From Mesotoga sp. (GTDB lineage: Bacteria > Thermotogota > Thermotogae > Petrotogales > Kosmotogaceae): 11,974 bases of DNA. Position numbers and translations under genes: made by a program. Below are positions 1-6,311 of this stretch, piece after piece; position 1 is the stretch's first letter; each line of letters starts with the position of its first letter. Where the stretch lies: contig WOZY01000245.1 in assembly GCA_011620045.1 (NCBI GenBank), positions 1 to 11,974 on the forward strand, written 5' to 3'. The notes below the pieces were generated by a model. That model was not told the DNA's origin, made no database searches, and saw nothing but the letters and a program-made list of their open reading frames with translations.

Positions 1-140
1 ATAAGGCCAAGCAAAACGCGGACAAGGAATTCAGGAGTCTTCAAGCTGTGCACTCTGATTTCAGTCGAGCCGGAGGAGATAAAAAGGGTGACGTTGGCGG
101 CAAGAAGAAGGGCACAAAAAGGTTCAAGGTGAAACGTTAG
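1..140 (+). CDS. C-terminal tail of an upstream protein (possibly SecA), partial
   Basis: An open frame enters from the left edge (first full codon at base 3) and ends at TAG 138-140, giving the last 45 residues of a larger protein. The tail is hydrophilic and strongly basic at the end, with a Gly/Lys-rich linker and a final KGTKRFKVKR. No domain is visible in so short a piece. SecA is the best guess because secA directly precedes prfB in several bacteria and SecA proteins often end in a variable charged linker. The Cys-rich zinc motif that ends many SecA proteins is absent, so this rests on context and not on recognised sequence. The stop lies 14 bases before the prfB start, so the two are probably co-transcribed. 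Confidence 0.5.
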   Translation, partial: KAKQNADKEFRSLQAVHSDFSRAGGDKKGDVGGKKKGTKRFKVKR

Positions 141-154
141 TCCGGAGGTGCAAT

Positions 155-1267
155 TTGATTAGTTATGAAACGAACTTGAGAATTCAAGAGCTGAGAGAAA
201 AGTTCGATTCGATAAGAGAGACTCTTGATCTCGAGAAGATAGATGAGAAACTGAAGGAGATCGAAAAGCGAATGAGCGATCCCTCAATATGGAGTGACCA
301 AAAAGAGGCTTCTAAGCTGGGAATAGAGGCACAGTCTCTCCGGGGGACCCTCGGTCTTCTAAGGGATGTGGAAGAGGAGTTTGAAAGCATAGACATTGCT
401 GTGGAGCTATCGGTAGAAGACGAGAGTTACGTGAGGCACGTTGAAGAGCTTGTAAGGTCGGCAGAAAAGAAGGTCAGGGAATTTGAGCTAACGATCCTTC
501 TAAGCGGAGAATACGATAATAATAACTGTTTCATGTCAATCCACCCTGGTGCCGGAGGAACCGAGTCTCAGGACTGGGCGTCAATGCTTATGAGAATGTA
601 CATGAGATGGGCAGAGGCGAACAGATTCAAGATTACAATTGTAGACGAATTGCCTGGGGACGAAGCTGGAATCAAGAGTGTGACCCTGAATTTTTCCGGT
701 CCATATGCGTACGGAAAACTTAAATTTGAAGCCGGTGTTCACAGATTGGTGCGGATCTCGCCTTTTGATGCAAATCACAGGCGACACACATCATTTGCTT
801 CGATCAGTGTGTTTCCGGAGATGGACGAAGTACCTGAGATTGAGATCAAACCTGAAGATCTGAAAGTCGATACTTACAGATCGGGAGGTGCTGGTGGACA
901 GCATGTCAACAAAACTGATTCTGCCGTCAGGATTACCCATCTCCCTAGCGGCATAGTTGTTGCATGTCAGACAGAAAGATCTCAACATCAAAACAAGGCA
1001 AATGCAATGAAAATGCTTTATGCAAAGCTCTTTGAAATAGAGATCGAGAAGAAGCGGAATGAGAAACTGAGATTAATGGGTGATCAGAAGGACATATCAT
1101 GGGGCAATCAAATAAGGTCCTACGTTTTTCAACCGTACACAATGGTCAAGGATCATCGAACTGACGCTGAGACAGGAGATATCCAATCTGTCATGAATGG
1201 CGAGATAGACGAATTCATAGAGAAGGAGCTGCTTTTCTTCTCTTCAATCGAAAAATCTTTAGAATGA
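155..1267 (+). CDS. prfB: Peptide chain release factor 2 (RF2), read without frameshift
   Basis: Class I release factor that recognises UGA/UAA in the ribosomal A site and triggers hydrolysis of peptidyl-tRNA. At 370 residues it is normal family length. Visible features are the N-terminal helical domain (about 1-115), the stop-codon-reading SPF tripeptide (residues 202-204) that distinguishes RF2 from RF1 (PxT), and the catalytic GGQ (247-249) inside SGGAGGQHVNKTDSAVR. The residue before GGQ is Ala, as in most bacteria. The start is TTG 155, preceded by GGAGGTG (144-150) at 4-bp spacing; the protein from there aligns with full-length RF2. Many bacteria need a +1 shift at CUU-UGA near codon 25. 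Here codons 24-25 read CTT GAT in one continuous frame, so that autoregulatory switch is absent. The gene ends in TGA, a codon RF2 itself reads. Identification is secure. Confidence 0.97.
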   Translation: MISYETNLRIQELREKFDSIRETLDLEKIDEKLKEIEKRMSDPSIWSDQKEASKLGIEAQSLRGTLGLLRDVEEEFESIDIAVELSVEDESYVRHVEELVRSAEKKVREFELTILLSGEYDNNNCFMSIHPGAGGTESQDWASMLMRMYMRWAEANRFKITIVDELPGDEAGIKSVTLNFSGPYAYGKLKFEAGVHRLVRISPFDANHRRHTSFASISVFPEMDEVPEIEIKPEDLKVDTYRSGGAGGQHVNKTDSAVRITHLPSGIVVACQTERSQHQNKANAMKMLYAKLFEIEIEKKRNEKLRLMGDQKDISWGNQIRSYVFQPYTMVKDHRTDAETGDIQSVMNGEIDEFIEKELLFFSSIEKSLE

Positions 1268-1295
1268 ATAGTCAGTTGAGTTTGACTTTGACTAT
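1268..1295. repeat. Inverted repeat in prfB-rsmH spacer
   Basis: ATAGTCA (1268-1274) and TGACTAT (1289-1295) are perfect 7-bp inverted arms separated by 14 bases, starting directly after the prfB stop. No T-run follows, so it is not a convincing intrinsic terminator. The right arm lies just after the -35 element of the predicted rsmH promoter, so an operator is a possible alternative to a weak RNA hairpin. Confidence 0.45.
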
Positions 1296-1311
1296 AGAAA
1301 AATGTTATTAT
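1282..1311 (+). promoter_or_regulatory. Predicted sigma-A promoter for the rsmH cluster
   Basis: A -35 element TTGACT (1282-1287) is followed after 18 bases by TATTAT (1306-1311). TG at 1303-1304 makes an extended -10, TGnTATTAT. Transcription would begin near 1318, giving a leader of only about 15 bases before the rsmH ATG at 1334, with its Shine-Dalgarno GGAGTGA at 1322-1328. A second TTGACT directly adjoins the first (1288-1293) but is badly spaced. Prediction only; transcription from upstream through prfB is also possible. Confidence 0.55.
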
Positions 1312-1333
1312 TCTCTCGAGCGGAGTGAATTAG

Positions 1334-2233
1334 ATGTCCAGGCAATATGACGAACACCACAGGAGCGTCATGGTTCACGAAGCGCTCCATTATTTGCTTG
1401 GTGAACGTGTCAATGGGACTTATGTAGATTGTACCGCTGGTGAGGGTGGCCACATGAAAGCCATTCTTGAGGTCACTAACGGTCAAGCGAGGGTTTTTGG
1501 ACTGGATGTTGACCGTGAGGTTCTGGATATAGCGGAGCAGAATCTCGAAGATTACCGGGGAAGTTACGGATTATTCAATCTCTCTTATGTTGATTTCGAA
1601 AGTGTGCTTAAGCAGGCTGGTATTGAAAAGGTAGATGGTTTTCTGCTAGACGTGGGACTCTCCACTTTTCAGTTGAAGTCTAAAGGAAGAGGGTTTTCGT
1701 ACGAACTGGACGAACCGCTCGATATGCGTATGAACCTTTCTTTGAAAACTACAGCAGCAGATGTGGTGAACAGCTATAAGGAAAGCGAACTCGCAAGGAT
1801 TGTGTTTGAGTACGGAGATGAAAAGCGATTCGCCAGAAGAATAGCTAGAAGCATTGTTTCCAGAAGACCCTTGTTCACGACGAAAGATTTGCATGATGCA
1901 GTGAAAGCAGCTATTCCCCCAGCCGAAAGGTACAAACGAAAGAGACATTTCGCAACAAGGACTTTTCAAGCAATTAGAATTGAAGTGAATCAAGAACTTG
2001 AAAACATCGACAGTACATTGAAGAGAATTCCCGGTTTTCTGAAGCAAGGCGGTAGGATCGTTATTATTTCTTTTCATTCTTTGGAAGACGGCATAGCGAA
2101 GAGAGTGTTCAGGGAGAAATCGAATTCTGAGTTGAAGATACTAACGAAGAAACCTTTACGGCCGTCGGAAGAAGAAGTAGAACTCAATCTAAGAGCAAGA
2201 AGTGCAAGATTGAGGGCAGCGGAGCGGATTTGA
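1334..2233 (+). CDS. rsmH: 16S rRNA (cytosine(1402)-N4)-methyltransferase RsmH (MraW)
   Basis: S-adenosylmethionine-dependent enzyme that N4-methylates C1402 in the decoding centre of 16S rRNA. The 299-residue protein has the family signatures in order: HRSVMVHEAL (9-18); the SAM-binding loop VDCTAGEGGH (31-40); LDVGLSTFQL (105-114), where most homologues read LDLGVSSxQL; GFSYELDEPLDMRM (120-133); RHFATRTFQAIRIEVNQEL (204-222); ISFHSLED (245-252); and the C-terminal KPLRPSEEEV...RARSARLRAAER. The ATG follows a good ribosome binding site (GGAGTGA 1322-1328). It is the first gene after a predicted promoter and lies 15 bases before the FtsL-like gene, the classical dcw-cluster order, but no mraZ precedes it. 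The sequence is very like that of Thermotoga RsmH as I remember it. Confidence 0.96.
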   Translation: MSRQYDEHHRSVMVHEALHYLLGERVNGTYVDCTAGEGGHMKAILEVTNGQARVFGLDVDREVLDIAEQNLEDYRGSYGLFNLSYVDFESVLKQAGIEKVDGFLLDVGLSTFQLKSKGRGFSYELDEPLDMRMNLSLKTTAADVVNSYKESELARIVFEYGDEKRFARRIARSIVSRRPLFTTKDLHDAVKAAIPPAERYKRKRHFATRTFQAIRIEVNQELENIDSTLKRIPGFLKQGGRIVIISFHSLEDGIAKRVFREKSNSELKILTKKPLRPSEEEVELNLRARSARLRAAERI

Positions 2234-2248
2234 AGGGAGGAACATCTC

Positions 2249-2536
2249 GTGCAAGCCATAACAGCGAAGCGGAAGTCGCTAGTTCGTGAAGGCGATAAAG
2301 CCTTAGCAAACAGCGATGTGTGGGGTTTATTTGGTTTTCTGCAAGTACTCGTTATTTTTCTTTCATTGGCAGTTTCAATTGCTCTCCCGTTTTATTTCGG
2401 CAACGAGGTTGACAAAATTACAGAGGTGGCATCTAGAAGAGAACAAGACATTACGGTCATGAAATCTAGGCTTGAAGATGTTTCCAGAGAAATTTCGTAT
2501 TTGCAGACTGTTGTTGGAGCAAGAGCTGAAAAGTAG
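2249..2536 (+). CDS. Small bitopic membrane coiled-coil protein, FtsL-like
   Basis: A 95-residue protein starting at GTG 2249, with GGGAGG (2235-2240) 8 bases upstream. It has a basic cytoplasmic N-terminus (about 1-25), one hydrophobic helix (about 26-50) and a charged heptad-like stretch (about 52-88) likely to form an extracytoplasmic coiled coil. This topology, the small size and the position between rsmH and an FtsI-type penicillin-binding protein are those of FtsL, which with FtsB/DivIC and FtsQ/DivIB activates septal cell-wall synthesis. Sequence conservation in FtsL is very low and no family motif can be read directly, so the call rests on topology and synteny. A DivIC/FtsB-like protein is an alternative. 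It is probably co-translated with its neighbours. Confidence 0.7.
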   Translation: MQAITAKRKSLVREGDKALANSDVWGLFGFLQVLVIFLSLAVSIALPFYFGNEVDKITEVASRREQDITVMKSRLEDVSREISYLQTVVGARAEK

Positions 2537-2545
2537 AACTTTGTC

Positions 2546-2562
2546 GAGGTGTATCATAAATT
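2546..2562 (+). promoter_or_regulatory. Ribosome binding site with possible ATT start for the penicillin-binding protein
   Basis: GAGGTG (2546-2551) stands 8 bases before ATT (2560-2562), which directly follows an in-frame TAA (2557-2559). Starting there would add ten residues, (M)KKLARRVTLL, before the downstream TTG and supply the positively charged cytoplasmic end usual for type II membrane anchors. AUU starts are known but rare (infC). The competing site is AGGAGA (2575-2580), 9 bases before TTG 2590. Confidence 0.4.
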
Positions 2563-2589
2563 AAGAAGCTTGCTAGGAGAGTTACGCTG

Positions 2590-4389
2590 TTGTATGTACT
2601 CTTGATACTTTGTGTAGGAGTCTTCGCTGTGAGAGCGGGATATATTTCGTTGTTCACTGAACCTGATGTGCCGGTAGTTTTGGGTGTAAATAAAATCCCG
2701 GCACTTAGAGGATCGATCTACGATTCAAAGGGCAGACTTCTAGCCAGCGATTCCATAATTTACGAGGCATGGCTCGATCTCGGGTATCTTAGATTAGCAA
2801 CTTCTTCTGATCAAAAAGAGAGAGTGCTGAGAAACATTGAACTATCGTTTGGAATACCTTACGAGAGACTGGATGAGAATCTTCAAACCACAAAGAACTT
2901 TCTTCTTCTTGGAACGACACCGACTAATGACGAAATGCAGCGAAAAATCACACCTATTACCAAGCGATATATCTCCTTGGAAATGCAAAGGGAGAGACTA
3001 AGTTTCAGCGAATATGGACTTGATAGAATATTGGGAAAGCTTGATAAAGGCGGAGTTCCAATGAATGGGATTGAGCTGAGCTACAATGAGCAATTATCTG
3101 GAAAAGAGGATGGCCTAATAAGAAGAACCCTTACAAACACCGTCAGGGAAGAGCCAAGAAATGGCAGTGACGTATATCTTTCAGTTGACATAGATATACA
3201 GAAGATGATCTATGAAGAACTGCTTTCAACCGTTGAAAAAAACATGGCAGATGGCGGTGTTGCGCTTCTTGTGGAAAGCAAGACCGGAAAGATTATTGCC
3301 TATGCCGGAACCTATGATTGGGATGTAGGTCTTATGGGCATCTTTGAGCCAGGATCGACGATTAAACCTCTAATCTACTCTCTGGCCTTGCAAAGTGGAT
3401 CAATCACTGAAACAATGACTTTCAATTGTGATGGGAAAATTCAGCCCGTGTCAGGGCTTGACATAATTATACGTGATACAGAAGGCGAACGTCACGGGAT
3501 TCAGACGTTCAGAGAGGCTATCATAAATTCATGCAACGTAGCTTCTGTTCAGGTTGGAGGTAGAATACTAAACACTCTGGGCAAAGAAGAAATGTACAGA
3601 CAACTTAACAATATTGGTTTTGGAAGGTTGTCCGGTGTGGATCTCCCTGGAGAGACTCCCGGTATTTTGCCTGAGGCAAAAGACTGGTCTCTGATTTCCC
3701 CTTACCAGTTTCCGATTGGTCAGGGACTCGGAGTGAACATATTCCAAATGGTGAAGGCCTTAAATGTATTTCCGGCAGGTGGACAGTTCTTGACCCCCAT
3801 ATTTGCAAGAGCCATCAGGAGTGATGATGGTCTTGTTAATATCCCGAAAAAGGTCGATGGAACACTTTTCTCGTCACAGCTTGTCTCCACTATGCTCCCA
3901 ATTCTGGAAAGTGTTGTTATTGAGGGAACTGGCACAATGGCCAAAGTCGACGGAGTAAGAATCGCTGGAAAAACCGGTACGGCGCAAAAAGCTGGACCTG
4001 GAGGATACAATGAAGAGACTTACTTTTCAATGTTCTTTGGTTTCTTCCCTGTAGAGAATCCAACATATACACTGTATATTATGATAGACACCCCCAAAGC
4101 TGGAGCCTACTATGGAGGGTTTGTGGCTGCGCCGATGTTCGCTTCGGTAGTCAGAAACCTCTATGGTATTGGCGTTGAGAAGGAAGTTTACGAGGGAGTC
4201 TATAGCTGGAAAATGCCTGATTTGAGTGGATACTCGTTGCTTGATGTGAAGGAAGTTGCCGAAATCTATGGAATAGACAAAATCATTGTTCATGGGTCAG
4301 GCGCAGTCATCAACCAGTATCCAGATGCAGGCCAACCTCTACTGGACAGGATGGAGGTCTGGTTAGGAGCGCTGAACAATGATTTATGA
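2590..4389 (+). CDS. ftsI: Class B penicillin-binding protein (FtsI/SpoVD type) with C-terminal PASTA domain
   Basis: Peptidoglycan transpeptidase that cross-links stem peptides; its context suggests a septal role. The 599 residues (from TTG 2590) show an N-terminal membrane anchor (about 1-22), the class B N-terminal motif RGSIYDSKGRLLASD (40-54), then a transpeptidase domain. Its catalytic motifs are STIK (Ser256-Lys259), SCN (314-316) and KTGT (461-464). A single PASTA-like domain (about 540-593, from KMPDLSGYSLLDV) ends the protein, as in SpoVD/PBP2x-type enzymes and unlike E. coli FtsI. All active-site residues are present. The start is uncertain: an ATT at 2560 with its own GAGGTG would add a basic N-terminus. 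Its 3' end overlaps holA by 11 bases, implying coupled translation. SpoVD or PbpB would be equally fair names. Confidence 0.9.
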   Translation: MYVLLILCVGVFAVRAGYISLFTEPDVPVVLGVNKIPALRGSIYDSKGRLLASDSIIYEAWLDLGYLRLATSSDQKERVLRNIELSFGIPYERLDENLQTTKNFLLLGTTPTNDEMQRKITPITKRYISLEMQRERLSFSEYGLDRILGKLDKGGVPMNGIELSYNEQLSGKEDGLIRRTLTNTVREEPRNGSDVYLSVDIDIQKMIYEELLSTVEKNMADGGVALLVESKTGKIIAYAGTYDWDVGLMGIFEPGSTIKPLIYSLALQSGSITETMTFNCDGKIQPVSGLDIIIRDTEGERHGIQTFREAIINSCNVASVQVGGRILNTLGKEEMYRQLNNIGFGRLSGVDLPGETPGILPEAKDWSLISPYQFPIGQGLGVNIFQMVKALNVFPAGGQFLTPIFARAIRSDDGLVNIPKKVDGTLFSSQLVSTMLPILESVVIEGTGTMAKVDGVRIAGKTGTAQKAGPGGYNEETYFSMFFGFFPVENPTYTLYIMIDTPKAGAYYGGFVAAPMFASVVRNLYGIGVEKEVYEGVYSWKMPDLSGYSLLDVKEVAEIYGIDKIIVHGSGAVINQYPDAGQPLLDRMEVWLGALNNDL

Positions 4390-5320
4390 GATAACGGGAG
4401 ATAGTGATGTACTCAAAGATTTTTTCATACGTGAAAGAACAAGCGAATATCTTTGCCTAACTGAAGATATGCCAGAAAAAGAAGCCAGACTCAAAATGGC
4501 TTTGTCGACTGCTGGAATGTTTGGAACAAAACCAATTAGGCTTTCGGGATTCGATAAATGGAAGAGAGAAGAGCGATCGTTAGTCGAGACAATGATTCCT
4601 TCGATAGACGAGGATATCGATGTGTATGTTGAAGGAAAACTGGGCGCAAAAACCCAAGTTCAGAGGTTCAGCTTCAATCTTCCCAGGCCTTGGGAAGAGG
4701 AAAAGTGGCAGGCTCATGTCATGAAGATTGCTAAATTGGCGAAGATCAAGATTTCTGGAGAGGCTGCCTCGGCGCTAATTGAGAGAATCGGAAGAAAGGA
4801 ATACAGGATTCTCCGAGAACTGGAAAAGCTGTCGATCCTTTCCAGAGATATAGACGCTAAGACCGTTGAAGAATTCGTTGATATCGATATAGATATCGAA
4901 GTTGAATCGTTAGCCTATTATTTCTTGAACAACGATAATGACTTCCTAAGTTCGGCAAGAAGATCGATGATTCCATTCACTTATTTTTCGTCGGTTCTTC
5001 TCAAGATTATTTTCGATTTGGGGACTATAATTGAAGTTAGAAGAGGTTCCGCCAGTGTTTCGTGGTCGGAGATAAAAGAGATCTCCACTTACACCGGTAT
5101 TAGCAGTGCAAGGGTTGCAAGGCTTGTTGGATACAGTTTTTCAAACACGAAAGAGGAGAGGGAAGATTTAAGTTTAAAATTCACATCAGAAAAACTCAGA
5201 CTACTTGTTGTCATCCTTCAAGAACTTGATGAATTAATCAAGAAAGGACAGACGACCCAAGAACTTGCCTTCTTCAATTTGATTGGAGAATCTTTGAAAC
5301 GCAAGGTAACTCTTCTGTAA
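4379..5320 (+). CDS. holA: DNA polymerase III delta subunit (HolA-like clamp-loader subunit)
   Basis: The delta subunit of the clamp loader opens the sliding clamp so that it can be placed on primed DNA. The 313-residue protein is slightly shorter than typical HolA (about 330-345). The clearest family feature is the middle helical domain (about 107-170): W...HVMKIAKLAKIKISGEAASALIERIG, followed by YRILRELEKLSIL. The all-helical C-terminal collar domain (about 175-313) follows. The N-terminal region is divergent and has no Walker A motif, as expected for delta. The ATG at 4379 overlaps the end of the penicillin-binding protein gene by 11 bases and has AGGAG (4365-4369) at 9-base spacing, so it belongs to the same transcript. 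Probable but not certain, because the N-terminal signatures are weak. Confidence 0.8.
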   Translation: MIYEITGDSDVLKDFFIRERTSEYLCLTEDMPEKEARLKMALSTAGMFGTKPIRLSGFDKWKREERSLVETMIPSIDEDIDVYVEGKLGAKTQVQRFSFNLPRPWEEEKWQAHVMKIAKLAKIKISGEAASALIERIGRKEYRILRELEKLSILSRDIDAKTVEEFVDIDIDIEVESLAYYFLNNDNDFLSSARRSMIPFTYFSSVLLKIIFDLGTIIEVRRGSASVSWSEIKEISTYTGISSARVARLVGYSFSNTKEEREDLSLKFTSEKLRLLVVILQELDELIKKGQTTQELAFFNLIGESLKRKVTLL

Positions 5321-5358
5321 CGATTGCCATCCGAAACATCTCGTTCAGCAGGCTTCAA

Positions 5359-5387
5359 TTGACAGTATCACCGCCGCATTGTACAAT
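5359..5387 (+). promoter_or_regulatory. Strong sigma-A promoter of the str-S10 operon
   Basis: A perfect -35 TTGACA (5359-5364) and a -10 TACAAT (5382-5387, one mismatch) are separated by the ideal 17 bases, in the 109-base spacer between holA and rpsL. Transcription should start near 5394, giving a leader of about 36 bases. Palindromic CAATTG hexamers overlap both elements (5356-5361 and 5384-5389). No open frame or terminator-like hairpin is visible in the spacer. Confidence 0.8.
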
Positions 5388-5408
5388 TGCTTTCGGCAAA
5401 ATGCTTAG

Positions 5409-5415
5409 AAGGAGG
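5409..5415 (+). promoter_or_regulatory. rpsL Shine-Dalgarno at unusually long spacing
   Basis: AAGGAGG is fully complementary to the 16S rRNA 3' end but stands 14 bases before the rpsL ATG (5430). In-frame TAG directly precedes that ATG, so no upstream start is possible. A tiny GCG-AAT-CGC fold (5415-5423) could shorten the effective spacing. Confidence 0.6.
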
Positions 5416-5429
5416 CGAATCGCAACTAG

Positions 5430-5804
5430 ATGCCCACGATAAATCAGTTGATAAGACACGGAAGAAAACAGTTGAAACAGAAATCTGCTTCTCCGGCGCT
5501 TGAAAATAACCCACAGAAGCGCGGTGTTTGCGTAAGGGTCTCTACTATGACACCCAAGAAACCCAACTCGGCTTTGAGAAAGATCGCAAGGGTGCGTCTC
5601 TCTAACGGGACAGAAGTCACGGCCTACATTCCTGGTGAAGGACACAATCTTCAGGAGCATTCCGTTGTTCTTGTAAGAGGTGGGAGAGTGAAAGACCTTC
5701 CTGGCGTAAGATACAAGATTGTAAGAGGCACTTTAGATGCCGAGGGAGTAGCGAACAGGAAGCAGTCCAGAAGTCGTTATGGCGCCAAGAGGCCGAAGAA
5801 ATGA
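5430..5804 (+). CDS. rpsL: 30S ribosomal protein S12
   Basis: S12 sits at the decoding centre of the 30S subunit and takes part in tRNA selection. The 124-residue protein is standard length and colinear with E. coli S12. It has MPTINQLIR at the start, [10 protein letters not shown] (28-37), [11 protein letters not shown] (41-51) and [20 protein letters not shown] (69-88). Lys43, Lys88 and Pro91 (numbering with Met1), where streptomycin-resistance or dependence changes occur in other bacteria, are the usual sensitive residues. It is the first gene of the operon, with a short leader and a long Shine-Dalgarno spacing. It ends 14 bases before rpsG; its stop TGA overlaps the rpsG ribosome binding site. 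Confidence 0.99.
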   Translation: MPTINQLIRHGRKQLKQKSASPALENNPQKRGVCVRVSTMTPKKPNSALRKIARVRLSNGTEVTAYIPGEGHNLQEHSVVLVRGGRVKDLPGVRYKIVRGTLDAEGVANRKQSRSRYGAKRPKK

Positions 5805-5818
5805 GGAGGCAGTCCTAG

Positions 5819-6286
5819 ATGAGAAGACGTCAGTCTGAGAAAAGAGAAGTAGTACTTGATCCAATTTACAACGACACAGTAGTGACCAGATTGATAAACA
5901 AGATAATGATAGGTGGGAAGAAGAGCAAGGCAGAAGCTACCGTTTATGGAGCACTTGAAGTTCTTTCTGAAAGAACCAAGCAGCCTCCCATGGAAGCTTT
6001 CAAGAAGGCTTTGGGTAATGTTAAGCCTCTTCTGGAAGTAAGACCGAGAAGAGTTGGAGGGGCCACTTATCAGATACCTTTTGAGGTTCCCGAGAGAAGA
6101 GCGGTAGCTCTCGCGATAAGATGGATTGTCACATCTGCCAGAGCAAAGTCCGGAAAACCTCTTAGGGAAAAGCTTGCGCTTGAACTGGTAGATGCTTATA
6201 ATGGTCAGGGCAATGCAGTGAAGAAGAGAGAAGACGTACACAGAATGGCGGAGGCAGGAAAGGCATACGCTCATTTCAGATGGTAA
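5819..6286 (+). CDS. rpsG: 30S ribosomal protein S7
   Basis: S7 nucleates assembly of the 30S head by binding the 3' major domain of 16S rRNA, and lies near the E site. The 155 residues show the family features: basic N-terminus [28 protein letters not shown] (21-39), [17 protein letters not shown] (74-90), a conserved [11 protein letters not shown] helix (93-103) and the [20 protein letters not shown] signature near the C-terminus. The ATG at 5819 follows GAGGAGG (5803-5809) by 9 bases and is directly preceded by in-frame TAG. The rpsL-rpsG gap is only 14 bases, too small for the large S7-binding hairpin of the E. coli str operon, so that form of feedback is unlikely here. Confidence 0.99.
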   Translation: MRRRQSEKREVVLDPIYNDTVVTRLINKIMIGGKKSKAEATVYGALEVLSERTKQPPMEAFKKALGNVKPLLEVRPRRVGGATYQIPFEVPERRAVALAIRWIVTSARAKSGKPLREKLALELVDAYNGQGNAVKKREDVHRMAEAGKAYAHFRW

Positions 6287-6311
6287 AGATGTTTCTGCGG
6301 GAGGAAAGATA

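Noticed and set aside
1646..2077. Minus-strand open frame of 143 codons opposite rsmH
   Set aside because: Antisense shadow of rsmH with no recognisable motif.
4880..4897. GATATC-GATATA-GATATC hexamer repeat in holA
   Set aside because: It encodes an Asp-Ile run (DIDIDI) in frame; simple low-complexity coding sequence without sign of a functional repeat.
5802..5821. E. coli-type S7 translational feedback site between rpsL and rpsG
   Set aside because: The spacer is 14 bases and cannot hold the large hairpin known from E. coli; nothing resembling it is seen.
6174..6202. TTGCGC-N17-TATAAT inside rpsG, a candidate internal promoter for fusA-tuf
   Set aside because: The -35 matches only three of six bases, and TATAAT arises from Tyr-Asn codons in a conserved S7 motif, so it is probably coincidence; RNA 5'-end data could revive it.
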